In this document: positions 1 to 10,001 of the stretch, in pieces
Layout of the letters: every line of letters begins with the position of its first letter
Position numbering within the stretch: the first letter of the stretch is position 1
Assembly (NCBI GenBank): GCA_027604685.1
Contig: JADHYX010000065.1
Span: 1-64,000 of the forward strand
Direction: 5' to 3'
Source: Lobulomyces angularis
Taxonomy: Eukaryota; Chytridiomycota; Chytridiomycetes; Lobulomycetales; Lobulomycetaceae
DNA: 64,000 nt
The notes under the pieces: generated by a model
The model's input: only the letters and a program-made list of their open reading frames with translations
Told to the model about the DNA's origin: nothing
Databases searched by the model: none
Program-made: the position numbers and the translations under genes

Positions 1-2
1 AT

Positions 3-161
3 GGATTGCTACGTTGCAAAAACGAAATATGTAAGCAAATGGTGAATGGAAATTTAGTTGAGAGACTTTGGAACAGGTATGATGTAGCAACATTAAATTT
101 GAAAGATATTGTAGAAACAACTTTGCTGCATGGAGTTAGACCAGTTCATTTAAGTCGATAG
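3..161 (+). CDS. 3' end of an unidentified protein gene (partial)
   Basis: An open frame enters from the left edge (codons start at base 3) and runs 52 residues to a TAG at 159-161. The peptide is polar and well mixed (for example ICKQMVNGNLVERLW and LKDIVETTLLHGVRPVHLSR), unlike the Lys/Asn/Phe strings of chance frames here. That is why I accept it as the end of a real gene whose body lies outside the window. No family was recognised. It could also be the last exon of a gene with earlier introns. Confidence 0.5.
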   Translation, partial: GLLRCKNEICKQMVNGNLVERLWNRYDVATLNLKDIVETTLLHGVRPVHLSR

Positions 162-1999
162 ATTAGACTGTAATTTTTTTTCCTAAATAGTATTCGCTAT
201 TTTTTTAATTGGTGTTTGTTGTATTATTTTTTTGGATATTTTAATGTTCTAAAAAATAATGCCCAAGCACTATACAAGGCAGAAGATTTTTATAACTCAA
301 AGGATTAAAAAAAGAAACGCTTTTACTTTTAAGATCTTATTGTTTTCATTTAGGTATAGTTTGTATACAGTTTGTGCTTTACCATCAAATAATAAAGGAA
401 AGTAATTGAATTTACTGCATTTGTTTTTAAAGGTAAAAGGCATATCATTTAAATGGTGGTTGATCATTACAAACGTCAAAAAAATAAAATAACTGTGAAT
501 GAAGTACAGAGGAAATATGCTACTATGTAAGACCAAATTCATCATCAATTTAAATTATTTTTAAAATGATTTGATTTATGTAATTTTTAAAATGATTTGG
601 AATTGAGCAATTTGTTTATGAACATTTATTATTATCTTTGTTGAACATCTAAACCTACTATAATCCTCGCTAGAACAAACCTTGGTGATCTTACTTATTA
701 TCTCAAGACCTCTTCTTCAATATTTTTTCATTGTATGTAGTTTTTTTCATTCCAAAATACAATTCTTTTTTATCCGAATTATCCAGTATCTGATGCAAAT
801 TCGATTTTATTTTTAGGGAAATATGAAAAAAAAATTTCCACCTGTTTGCTCTTCTTTGCATTCTGTATTTAACTCCACCGTTCTAATTCCTACTTTTTGA
901 AAAGTTGAATTATTTGATCATCCAGATTTCCCAACTGTATAATAATAATATAATAATAGCATAAATAATTTATAATAATAGTATAAGAATATTGTACTAA
1001 TATTTGTGCTGCAAATTTTCTTTTACTTGTTTTTGTAAAACATGTTGCTTGTAACTATTGATATATAAATTAATAATCATATCAAAAATATAATATATTA
1101 TTTTTCTATAATCATTTTCAAATATTTTAATTTGGATTTAGAAGGTAAAAGCTCATTGATGCGTTACGCCAAAAGTATTTTTTACCAATTGAAATCTAAG
1201 CTATTTTTTTAAGAATGAAAAATTAAAAAAACCAACTTTGGTAAAAAAAAAAAAGGACAATGAGATGTTTGACTTTTTCTATTAATCATAATGGAAAAAA
1301 CGATAAAATTGACAAGTTTAATTCTGTTACTTTTTTAATTTTGATTTTAAAACAAATCGAATGGTTGAGCTGTGGACCCTTGAAGAACACCTTCCAGCTT
1401 TTCTTTCCTTGTAAATTTTTAAATAATTAATTTTTTTCAGATTATAACGGATTTATCAGTTTTTCTTCAATTTTTTGATCTTTTTTATATCATGATTATC
1501 ACTTTCTTCCCTACTATTTATTATTGTACTCATTCAGCCATCAAGAATCATAAATAAGAAAAAAGTTTGAAAACTCTCTCTTTGAAAAATAATATAAATG
1601 TCTTTAATATGGAAAAAAAAAAAAAATTAATATTAAAAGTAATTTTTAATTATAATAAATTGTAATTTTTTTTAAAATAATTAAAACAAAAAAAAAAAAA
1701 AGTTAAAGAAAACGACTTCTACTTTTTTTTTTTTTTTTTTTTACAAAGAGAGAAAATAAAAAAATAAAGAAAAAACTATATTTTTTTTTTCTTAAAATAA
1801 ATACAAAAGCACAGAAACACATATCATTTTTTTTTTTTTAAGGGGTTAAAAAAAAAAAAATTTTTTTATGGAAATTTACATCAATGAATAATTATAAACA
1901 AAGTTACTAACAGGGAAAAAGAATGATAATTTTTTTGATATAAAAAGAGATGGTTATTTTTCATAATTTTTATTTAAAAATAAAAAATTACTATTCAAT
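162..1999. other. Long AT-rich intergenic region
   Basis: About 1.8 kb of homopolymer-rich DNA between the partial left-edge gene and the DUF4360 gene. Short frames on both strands (such as one at 297-548, minus) are rich in Leu, Phe, Ile and Asn and have no recognisable domain. I see no RNA gene. The last 300 bases hold dense A and T tracts, as expected of a promoter and 5' leader in this genome. Confidence 0.5.
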
Positions 2000-2861
2000 A
2001 TGAAACTAGCTCTTGTATCATTACTTGCTTCGACTTTGGTATCTTCTCAGATTTCCCCTCCTACCACTGTAAGCACTTATTTGAAGAGCAAATTTTAAAT
2101 TTTATTTTATTTTTTTTTAACGAATATCTTATTAACACTTTAAATTTTAGGGTGATAAACCACCACCAGGTTCAGTTACAATTGGCCCAATAATATACGG
2201 CGGAACTGGTTGTCCTCAAGGTACTGTTTCCGAAAATATGAATTCTGACGGTACTGCCATTACTCTCTTATTTGATTCTTACATTGCCAGCATTGGCCCT
2301 AACGTTCCAGTAACTGAAAACCGTAAAAATTGTCAAATTAACGTTCAATTGAATGTTCCTCAAGGTAATTAAATATACATATAAATAATTTATTATTAAA
2401 TTAAATAATTATATTCTTAATAGGTTGGCAATATTCCATTGCTACAATTGGTAATATTTTTAATAATAATATAAAATATTTTTTTTCTTAAATAACAATT
2501 TTAAAAATTTAATGGTTATATATGATAAATTAAATTTTTTATTTTATCAGATTACCGTGGATTTTTACAATTGGATCCAGGAGTTGTCGCTCAACAATCC
2601 GCACTTTATTATTTCCAAGGTTCAGTAGATCAAGATAGATGCACTACAACTTTTACAAATGCTAACAATGGAGATTACACTATTAGGGACAAATTTGGTT
2701 TAGCAACAACGGTATGGTCAGGTTGCAACGCCAAAGCAAACATCAATATCAATTCTCAAATTAGATTAACTGCTCCTGCTGGTAAGTCTGGGTTTATTAC
2801 TACTGATTCGATAGACAGTAAAGTTACCCACGTTTACGGAGTTCAATGGGAGAAATGTTAA
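2000..2861 (+). CDS. Secreted DUF4360-family protein
   Basis: Four exons join in frame: 2000-2068, 2151-2364, 2424-2450 and 2551-2861, all with GT-AG introns; the third exon is only 27 nt. The product starts with a classic signal peptide (MKLALVSLLASTLVSS) and a short Pro-rich linker. The body matches the DUF4360 pattern: GGTGCPQGTVS, then LLFDSYIASIGP, RKNCQINVQL, then PQGWQYSIATIDYRGFLQLD, and a C-terminal half rich in Thr and Asn ending in Cys. Five cysteines suit an extracellular fold. DUF4360 proteins are known as secreted proteins of fungi and some bacteria with no established activity. The family call is by motif memory and is fairly sure; a role in wall or host surface is only inference. 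Confidence 0.85.
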
Positions 2862-3246
2862 AAGTAGAGTTTGATAAAACTCTTTTTTCTTTTTTTTTTT
2901 TTAGTTGAACTTTTTTTTTTTTTTTTTTTATGTTTACAATTTAAGAAATTTTTTTTAGAATTAAAAAACAAAAAAGGAAATAATAAAAATAAAAATTTAA
3001 ATATATAAATTAAATACAAAAATTTTTTTTATTTTATTTTATTTTTTTTTTGCTTAAAATGAAAAAATTTTCAATTTCTTTTTATTAATGTACATTTTTT
3101 TTTTTAATGTATGTTAATGCACTTAAAAAATTAAATTACTTGTTTTAGTTTTAAAAATGTATTAAAAAAAAAAAAACAATTTCCACCACCTATACAAAAA
3201 CACCGAAAAAATTTAAAATATAAAATATTGTACAATGATAACATCA
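2862..3246. other. Convergent 3' intergenic spacer
   Basis: Poly-T and poly-A blocks separate the stop codons of two convergent genes (DUF4360 protein on +, CBS protein on -). Nothing else was seen. The T and A tracts probably contain both polyadenylation regions. Confidence 0.4.
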
Positions 3247-4759
3247 TTAAACTTTTATTGCTAACAGTTCAAAATGCTCAGGAACAAATGCTGTCAACAA
3301 CGTTGTTAAAGATATGCAAGAAATGGGCTTGTAGTGTGCATCATCAACAACCCAAATTCTATGAAGCTTATTACGGCATAACTTTTTTTAAAAAAAAAAA
3401 AATTAAAAAGAAAATAAATTTTTTTTTTTTTTTTTAAATTATATTTTACATTTTCTAATATATCTTCCAAATTTTTTACATCTTTTTTTTTTAAAACTTG
3501 GAATTTTTTTTGACACAATAGTTTCAAATTAAATTCTTTAATAGTCAATAAAAGATCATCCAAATTTTCCTACCAAAAAAAAAAAAAAAAAAAAAAATTT
3601 ACTCAGTTAAAAAAAAATTTAGAAGAAAAAATTAATATACTTTAACCATATATCTAAGATCCTCTCCAGACAAATCACCGACAAATTTATCAAAGGCATC
3701 GACAACCGCTAAACCAGTGGACCCCTTGGAGTAAAGTGTTTTAAACCCATCAAATGCCTTCATAGTTTCTGGGACAACAGTAAAGTTAAGACCATATTTG
3801 AAAAAATTTTCATTAAATTCCATTTTTTTTAAAAACTCTTCTCCAAGTAGTGTCAAGCGGTTTTTAAAAAGAAAGTTGACAAAGTCAGTTTGAGTCAATA
3901 TTTTCAAATTTTCAAATGTATTTTCCTTTTCTTGAGGTAGGACCAGTGCCCGATGAAAACGAGAAGTCGTAAACATCCTTAGTAACGTTGTTAATGGTTC
4001 CTCAGCACGGATACTCCAATCTGATACTTTTTTGTATTATTGTAAATAAAACTCTATTTTTTTTTTTTTTTACTCTTGTTACTTTGAGATTCTCGAGTTG
4101 TCAACATGGAGTTGGTTACTACTTTTACAGGAGTTTCAAAAAAAGATCTTTCTTCCTTTACTATTAATAAATATCGTTCTACCCAATTATCCACATTGAC
4201 ATTTATTTGTTCCTCTTCTTTTAAATGAAAAACCTATCAAAATAATAAAATAATAAAATAATAAATATATCTCTCTTTTTTCTTTTATTGTGTATAAATT
4301 TTTTTTTTTTTATTACTTTTGCAAAAACAGAGTGTGCTAGAATATCAAAAATTGATACCATAGCTATCCAGTTTGAAAAAAAAAAAAATTTAACATCAAT
4401 CATATATATATATATATATAAGAATTAAAAGGAAAAAAATAAAAAAAGAAAATTCCAATTTTTTTAAACTACCAACTAGACACTTTTCGCCATCGCTCAT
4501 TCTATACACAGGTAAGGACAAAAGATTTTCATTTTTCAACAAGTTCAAAGTATATTCAATGGTAGAGTCCTCGTTCACGGAGACCAGTTTTTTTTTTTCT
4601 CCTATTGAATAGAGTAAGTCTTGAACTGTTAATTCACTGTAAAACAAAAATTTTTGTTATTTTTTTTTTTTTTTTATGGATTATGGTGAGTATAAAAAAA
4701 TTTATTTCTTACCCTAACTTATTGTAGATCTCGTTTATCATTGGTTTAGAATTGCTCAT
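3247..4759 (-). CDS. CBS-domain protein, SNF4/AMPK-gamma-like
   Basis: Exons on the minus strand start with MSNSKPMINEIYNKLG at 4759 and end with VPEHFELLAIKV at a TAA (3247-3249). Four CBS motifs can be read: LVSVNEDSTIEYTLNLLKNE with SLPVYR; NWIAMVSIFDILAHSVFA; the second pair around TTSRFHRALVLPQ with KILTQTDFVNFLF; and the last, HRIWVVDDAHYKPISCISLT. CBS pairs bind adenine nucleotides, and the HR-[AI]-[LW]-V and [ST]-[LQ]-T-D signatures resemble the gamma subunit of the Snf1/AMPK kinase and its PV42 or SDS23 relatives. Order and number of motifs fit that family. I cannot tell the AMPK gamma subunit from an SNF4-like paralogue. Introns are short and T-rich; the first exon codes for 16 residues only. 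Confidence 0.8.
4396..4422. repeat. TA dinucleotide repeat in an intron
   Basis: A run of about nine TA units inside an intron of the CBS-domain gene. It is a plain microsatellite and probably neutral. A similar TA run lies at about 52813-52833 in the 3' part of the carnitine carrier gene. Confidence 0.7.
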
Positions 4760-5239
4760 GTTTTAATGTTTTGATCGTCAATCTTTACTTTTTTCTTTGT
4801 TTGTATTACATACAATGAAACATTGAAATAAAGAACTTGTTTTACAAATTCCAAATTGTGGATCTTCTGAATTTAAAAAATACGAAGCACATAATTGCAA
4901 AAAGTTGCATCAATCAAAGTTGTTTCTTTCTTTTCCTTACAACGTTACATCAAGTTATGTAATATTTTTAACCAAACAATAATTATATATTTTTTAGTAA
5001 ATCACTTGTTTAAATAAAATAATTTCTCTCATTTGAGCTAAACTCAAGATTTTAACTTTTTTAATTTTAACTTAACCAAACATAAATAATTAAATCTTGA
5101 TATAAAAAAAAATTTTTGTTTTCTTAATTTGAAGAAAGTGAGTTTTATATTAGAAAAAAATTATATATATATGTTATAAATTATTAAATTTTTTTATTTT
5201 ATTTTGTTTTATTTTTTATTTTTTTTTATTATGGCAATT
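4760..5239. other. Intergenic region upstream of the CBS-domain gene
   Basis: 480 bases of AT-rich DNA between the eL33 stop and the CBS gene start, both on the minus strand. It should hold the CBS gene promoter (4760-4950 is less homopolymeric) and the eL33 3' end. No motif stood out. Confidence 0.4.
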
Positions 5240-5972
5240 TTAAACTCGTGAAGGATACAAGAACTGAAAAAAAAAAAAATTATTTAAAAAAAAAAAATTT
5301 AATAAAACTTACAACTCTAGCACTAGCACCAAAACTTTTAGGTGGTAGATTTGAAGCAAATTTTGCTCTTACAACACCAGAAGTACCGTGAGGTCTAGTT
5401 ACTCTTCCCCAAATTACTCTAATTCTTGAACCATCAATTTCTCTTTTGGCTCTATAAACATAAGCTACTCTTTTTCCTAAAAAAAAAATTTTTAATAGAG
5501 TTATAGCAAAAAACTTTAAATGCCAGTTTTTACCTAAGTAAAAATCAGTATCTTTAGTGGTATTCACTCCTTCAACTTGAAGTAACGAAGTATGTTCTCT
5601 AACATTAGTCTTGGCTCTTTTATAAGAAAGAATTCTAGCTTTTGCGTATAAACTAAAAAAGAAAAAAATAATTAAAAATTTATCAAAATTACAAGAACTT
5701 TTTTTCTTTTTTGCAAAGTTATTTTGATTTAATTAAGATTAAAGAGAAAAAACAAAATATTAATAAATATGTTGAAAGTTGTATTTTTCAGTCAGATTTG
5801 ATTAAAAAATTCAACAACATTATGCACAAGCGGAAGTGTAAATTAAAAAAGAATCTCTTACCGATGGGATTTAGGTTGAGTAGCGTGCACCTAGAAAAAA
5901 AAACATTTTATTTAATACATAAGGCAAATGGATGGGATGGGATCAAAGTAGATTTTTTTTTTTAGTTACCAT
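5240..5972 (-). CDS. RPL33: Large-subunit ribosomal protein eL33 (RPL35A)
   Basis: Five exons: ATG alone at 5970-5972, then 5862-5890, 5534-5652, 5313-5476 and 5240-5263. Joined, they read [20 protein letters not shown], then [54 protein letters not shown], and end FGASARVFLYPSRV. This is the full-length eL33 fold (about 110 residues) of the cytosolic 60S subunit, and the family is unmistakable from the RPHG-[TN]-SGVVRAKF signature. The start codon makes up the entire first coding exon, a split right after ATG that is common in ribosomal protein genes. Other upstream starts were rejected because only this ATG splices in frame onto [10 protein letters not shown]. Confidence 0.93.
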
Positions 5973-6495
5973 TATTGTTTTTTTTTCCAATTTGGGACGT
6001 AGTTGCTTCAAATCTTAACAATTGGTTGTTACACCAGTATTTTTTTACATTTTTTCAAAACAATAATTCCAAAAATTTTTTCTATTGGAATTGAAAAATA
6101 CATAAAAATCAAAAATCTGCTCCTTTTCTCATTTACATTAAAAAAAAAAAAAGAATAGTCAATGTAATGCAACAAAATGATAAAAAAAATTATGAAAAAA
6201 GTTTCATTGCGAGATATTTATAGATTCAAAATTGAATAAAGGTTTTCGTGAATTAATTTCTTTTTTTTTTGAAACTTGGTTGAAAAAAATCTACTTTTTA
6301 AAGATTTTGTTGCCTCAATAATAAAAATATACTTTTTTTTTGGAATGAATTTAGAATGAATTATTAAAAACTATATATAAATAAGAGCAATCGATCAATG
6401 TAAATAACATTTAAAAAGTGACTACTACATACACAATAAAGAAAGTTTTTTTAATTTTTGGTTTAAAGACAAAAGATCTCAACTTCAAAAAAATG
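5973..6495. other. Intergenic region between SAK-HAD gene and eL33
   Basis: About 520 bases separating the 3' end of the HAD gene from the 5' end of eL33 (both minus). The part next to 5972 should be the eL33 promoter. It contains several long T and A runs. I see no gene or RNA in it. Confidence 0.4.
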
Positions 6496-8418
6496 CTAAT
6501 TTTCAGAAATGTTGCTCATACTTTTTACACCATTGTTCAAATTTTGATTAAATTCAAATTTTCTAAAAGTTTCCTTCAGATCCAAGTTAAATACAAAACT
6601 TTCAATATAAGGTTTATTTATCAACTTATTTTCCATAAAAGTTCTACTGAGGTAATCTTTAATTTCTTCAATAACAATACCAATTTGTTTCCCTTTTAAA
6701 TTCGGATGATCTAAAAATAAAAAAAAAAATTACTCCATTTTTTAGATTATTATAAAAAAACATACGCTTTAATACTACTTCACCAAATTTTATTTCCTGT
6801 GGCATTTGACTGTTGGATGTGGATTTAGTTAATTTACTATTTTTTAAACCAATTTTAAAAACTTCATTCATTTGACCATAAACAAAAATTTTTTCAACTT
6901 GTCCCGTGCTTTCATTCTGCAGTACTTTCCAGTCTTTAATTAATCGAACATCTCGCTTTTTAACTCCATTTTCCATTCCTAATACGATTGTATTATCAAT
7001 ACTGTATGCATTCAGCTCTAGTGATAAAGTGGTATATTTCTCTATTTCGGATTTAGAATTTTCAGCACTAGGATTAATTTCTTGATGACAATTGCAGTTT
7101 GCAACCTCCTTCAAATAATTCAGCTTTTCTTCTTCTGTGTCGAACATTATTTCTATTTTGCTAATTTTTACTGCAACGAGCATACCTTGCAAAACTCCAG
7201 TTGAAGTAATTTCTAGTTTATATTTGCGTCCAAATTTGAAAAAATTAATGTCGGCTAAATATGAATTAAGATCTTTTTGCAATGAAATTAAATTTTTCGA
7301 AATTACAAATTCAAAGTTAACTAGGTTTTTTAAAATCAGATTTTTAAAGTCTTCATTTTCTTCATGAAATATAAACAAACTTAAAAGTTTTGATTTAGAA
7401 TCGCTATCTAGGATTATCGTTCGCTTTTCCAACTGCTCCTCTAATTCAATAAAATTTCTAAAAATACTGGCTGATAATTTTCTGGGTAAAGGACTTTCTT
7501 TGATAAAGTCTTTTGCTTGCCCTAAATTACTTTCACTAGATCGGGCAGACTTGTTATTTTTATATTGCTCTTCGCGCTCTACTGCTAATCTAATCTTTTG
7601 ATTCCGAAAATCAATCAGCTGATTAACCATTTCAATTTCCATCTTTTGATCTACAATAAATTTTTGTTGCAAAAGCAAATGCGTAACCAATACAATTTCA
7701 ATATTCAGAGATCTAACTTCATAAAATTTTTCCAACTCCTTTTTAAACAAGTTTAAGTGATGTTTCCGATCATCAAAAATCTTCACTTCTTTAAAATTTT
7801 CATTATAGTTAAGTAGATTTTTCAATACGGCACATTTATAATCAAAAGTGGTTTGAAAACTCCTGGAATTATTTGGTGTTGATAGTTCTTTCAAAAGTAT
7901 TCTTAAAAAAAAAAAAATGTTAAAACAAACTTTATAAAGTGCAAAAAAAAAAAAAATTATATATATTTATTATACAAATCAAAATTAAATCCAAAATCTG
8001 AAGTGTTAATTAATTCTTCAATTCTTTCCTTAAATAAATCCCTCCTTCTCCCGGTCAATAAGATGACAAATGTATCAACTCGTTGCTGTTCTTGTATAAC
8101 TTGTTTTACACATTCTTCATCAAACCAATCAGAACTAGGTTTTTTAGGTATATAAGGTTCACTTAACGTTTCAGGGGCAATAAACCAACCACAATCTGAT
8201 ATTAAATGGCTAAAAAAAAAATTTAAATAAATATTTAAAGAAAAAAGTCACCCCAATAGCTCGCTAGTCCAAATATTCACGTTTGGCATCGGAGAACAAA
8301 ATAGTGTAGAATCAAAATCAATTACGATTAATCGAGTGATTTCCTTTTTTTTTGTCAACTCAAAACTTTTAACGATTTCTCTTTCAAAAAAAAATTTATT
8401 TGCATCGTCGTCATCCAT
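6496..8418 (-). CDS. SAK-type HAD domain protein with long C-terminal extension
   Basis: Exons from 8418 read MDDDDANKFFFEREIVKSFE, then the HAD nucleophile motif RLIVIDFDSTLFCSPMPN, next SDCGWFIAPETLSEPYIPKK, then DTFVILLTGRRRDLFKERI, and after an intron LLKELSTPNN with FDYKCAVLKNLL and VKIFDDRKHHLNLF. These are the DxDxT, T-G-R and [ED]DR..H features of the 'Swiss Army Knife RNA repair'-like HAD family found widely in fungi. The N-terminal half is thus a probable Mg-dependent phosphatase or phosphotransferase; its substrate is unknown. About 400 further residues follow, charged and partly helical, without a recognised domain, ending at TAG 6496-6498 after an intron. The family assignment is strong; RNA repair is only the family's name-giving inference. 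Confidence 0.83.
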
Positions 8419-9185
8419 TTTTCTTTTTTTAAATATTATGATATATTTGTTATTTTTTTATCAATCTTTACTTCCTTATTTTTTTTTTTTGTATAAAAAA
8501 ATAAAATTTTTATTTAAAAAAATAATTAATAAAAAAAAGAAAAATAAAATAAAACATTACTTTTTTTTTCTTGAAATAAAAATAATAAAAAAATAAAATA
8601 AAGTAAAAAATAAAAACAACAAAAAAAAAATTTTTTTTTTTTAGTTTTAAATTTTTGTTTTCAAATTATGGCTTTGATTAAAGTACCTAAATGAAATTAC
8701 AGTGACAGTGTGATCTTCACTGTTAGATGAAAACCGAAGACCTTTAATGCCCAGGATTGCTCAGTCTAATACCTGCTAAACTTTTGTCAATCAATTTGCA
8801 ACCAACATGGTTTGTCAAATACTATATAAACCTATAAATTCTCATCCTGCTGATTACCAAAAATTTTTCAACTTTCATTTTTCAAGCTTCAAAAAAAAAA
8901 ATTTAAAAACCAACAAATAATTTACTGAAAGAATGCACAAAAAATATACTCAACAAAAAAAGCTATTTTTAGAAAAAAATTAAATGAAATATATGGAATT
9001 AATTTTTGCCATTTTTTTTTAAATTTTATATATTTAAAACCAAAAAAAAAAAAATAGAGGCAGTAACTTTTTTCCCAAAATAGAATTTTAAGTAAAGAAA
9101 AAAAAATACCGTAGAAAAATAAAAAAAAATTAACAGTTTACGAAATAAAGAGTTTTTTATTAATAAAAATAAACAATTAAAAAAA
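8419..9185. other. Divergent promoter region, with hairpin and TATA-like element
   Basis: This 770-base spacer lies between divergent genes (SAK-HAD on -, secreted protein on +). 8419-8640 is dense homopolymer. 8660-8890 is clearly less AT-rich, and has a perfect 7-bp stem (8699-8705 with 8717-8723) and a TATATAAA at 8823-8830. The contrast in composition suggests a promoter core or a small non-coding RNA. I recognise no RNA family. Confidence 0.4.
8823..8830 (+). promoter_or_regulatory. TATA-box-like element
   Basis: TATATAAA in a locally GC-richer stretch, about 355 bases upstream of the start codon at 9186. In a genome this AT-rich such a string is expected by chance, so only its setting gives it weight. 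Confidence 0.25.
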
Positions 9186-9834
9186 ATGAAAAGTAACTTG
9201 ATATTTTTTTCAATGATGATTTTATCGCCAAAGATCAGTGCATTGTTCAACATAAATACAAATCACCCTGGTATTAAAAAAATAGGAGAATTTTTTTTTT
9301 TTAAATTTTTAATTTTATAGGTGAAGTTTGCGTTACTTCTTCATGTCATGGTGTTAACATAAAATGTGATTTTGGAACTAAAGAATCAAGTAAACCTTCA
9401 ACGTGCGAAACAAATTTTGATTATGCACCATGCTTTATTCCTATTCAACAAAATTGCACATACCAGCCAGAAACTGACACATGTGCATTTAACGTCAATG
9501 AAACTTTTGTTGAATGTTTAAGTAAAAAAAAAAAAAAACTTACCATTTTGAAAATCAACTAAATTTTTTTTATTCTTATAATTTTCGCAAATTATAAGGA
9601 ATGTATGACGCTGAAGGCGTAATGAATAACGCAGATATCAAACTTTTTATACCTAATAACACCGTAGAAATTGTTCCTTCCCAAACCACCAGTAAAACCG
9701 CACCAACCACTAAAAGTACCCAAGTTATTGGTGTGCAGCAAGCAACTAGCTCCGCTTTCAATAAATTAAGTTCCTCTGGTCAAGCTTTAGCAACGTTTAC
9801 TGTCTTGATTTTAATGTTTATTAATTTTGTTTAA
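9186..9834 (+). CDS. Small cysteine-rich secreted protein, probably GPI-anchored
   Basis: Three exons (9186-9270, 9321-9521, 9599-9834) join in frame. The N-terminus is hydrophobic (MKSNLIFFSMMILSPKISA), a likely signal peptide. The middle carries about eight cysteines (for example EVCVTSSCHGVNIKCDFG and NCTYQPETDTCAF) with N-glycosylation sequons. A Ser/Thr-rich stretch follows (VPSQTTSKTAPTTKST), then a small-residue site (SSSGQA) and a hydrophobic tail ending at the stop (TFTVLILMFINFV), the layout of a GPI-anchored surface protein. No family was recognised. Role at the cell surface is inferred from architecture only. Confidence 0.72.
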
Positions 9835-10001
9835 TATACAATTTTAAAAAATATTTTTTTTTTTTTTTTTTTAATATTGCAGTACTTCTAATTCAAAATT
9901 TAATTTAGTTTTCTTTTTTTTTTCTTTTATTATTAATTAAATACATGAATTTTTATTTATTACATATGGTATAAAAAAAAAAAAAAAAATGAAAATGAAA
10001 T

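Noticed and set aside
297..548. 83-codon minus-strand frame
   Set aside because: Composition is Leu/Phe/Ile/Asn/Lys-dominated, no domain, no splice partners; typical of chance frames in AT-rich DNA.
3228..3437. Plus-strand frame ending in poly-Phe
   Set aside because: Antisense to the last exon of the CBS-domain gene, which has clear motif support (HRIWVVDDAHYKPISC).
5711..5965. Plus-strand frame of 84 codons
   Set aside because: It overlaps the first two introns and exon 2 of eL33 on the other strand and is Lys/Asn-rich; a shadow.
7137..7367. Plus-strand frame within the SAK-HAD gene
   Set aside because: Antisense to a well-supported coding exon; no recognisable protein features.
8699..8830. 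Possible spliceosomal RNA, SRP RNA or snoRNA
   Set aside because: No match to the U1-U6 core sequences, to C/D or H/ACA boxes in the right order, or to the SRP Alu/S domains that I could recognise.
9026..9253. Hydrophobic minus-strand frame that might be a membrane protein
   Set aside because: It is antisense to the signal-peptide exon of the secreted gene and made largely of Phe/Leu from poly-A/T tracts.
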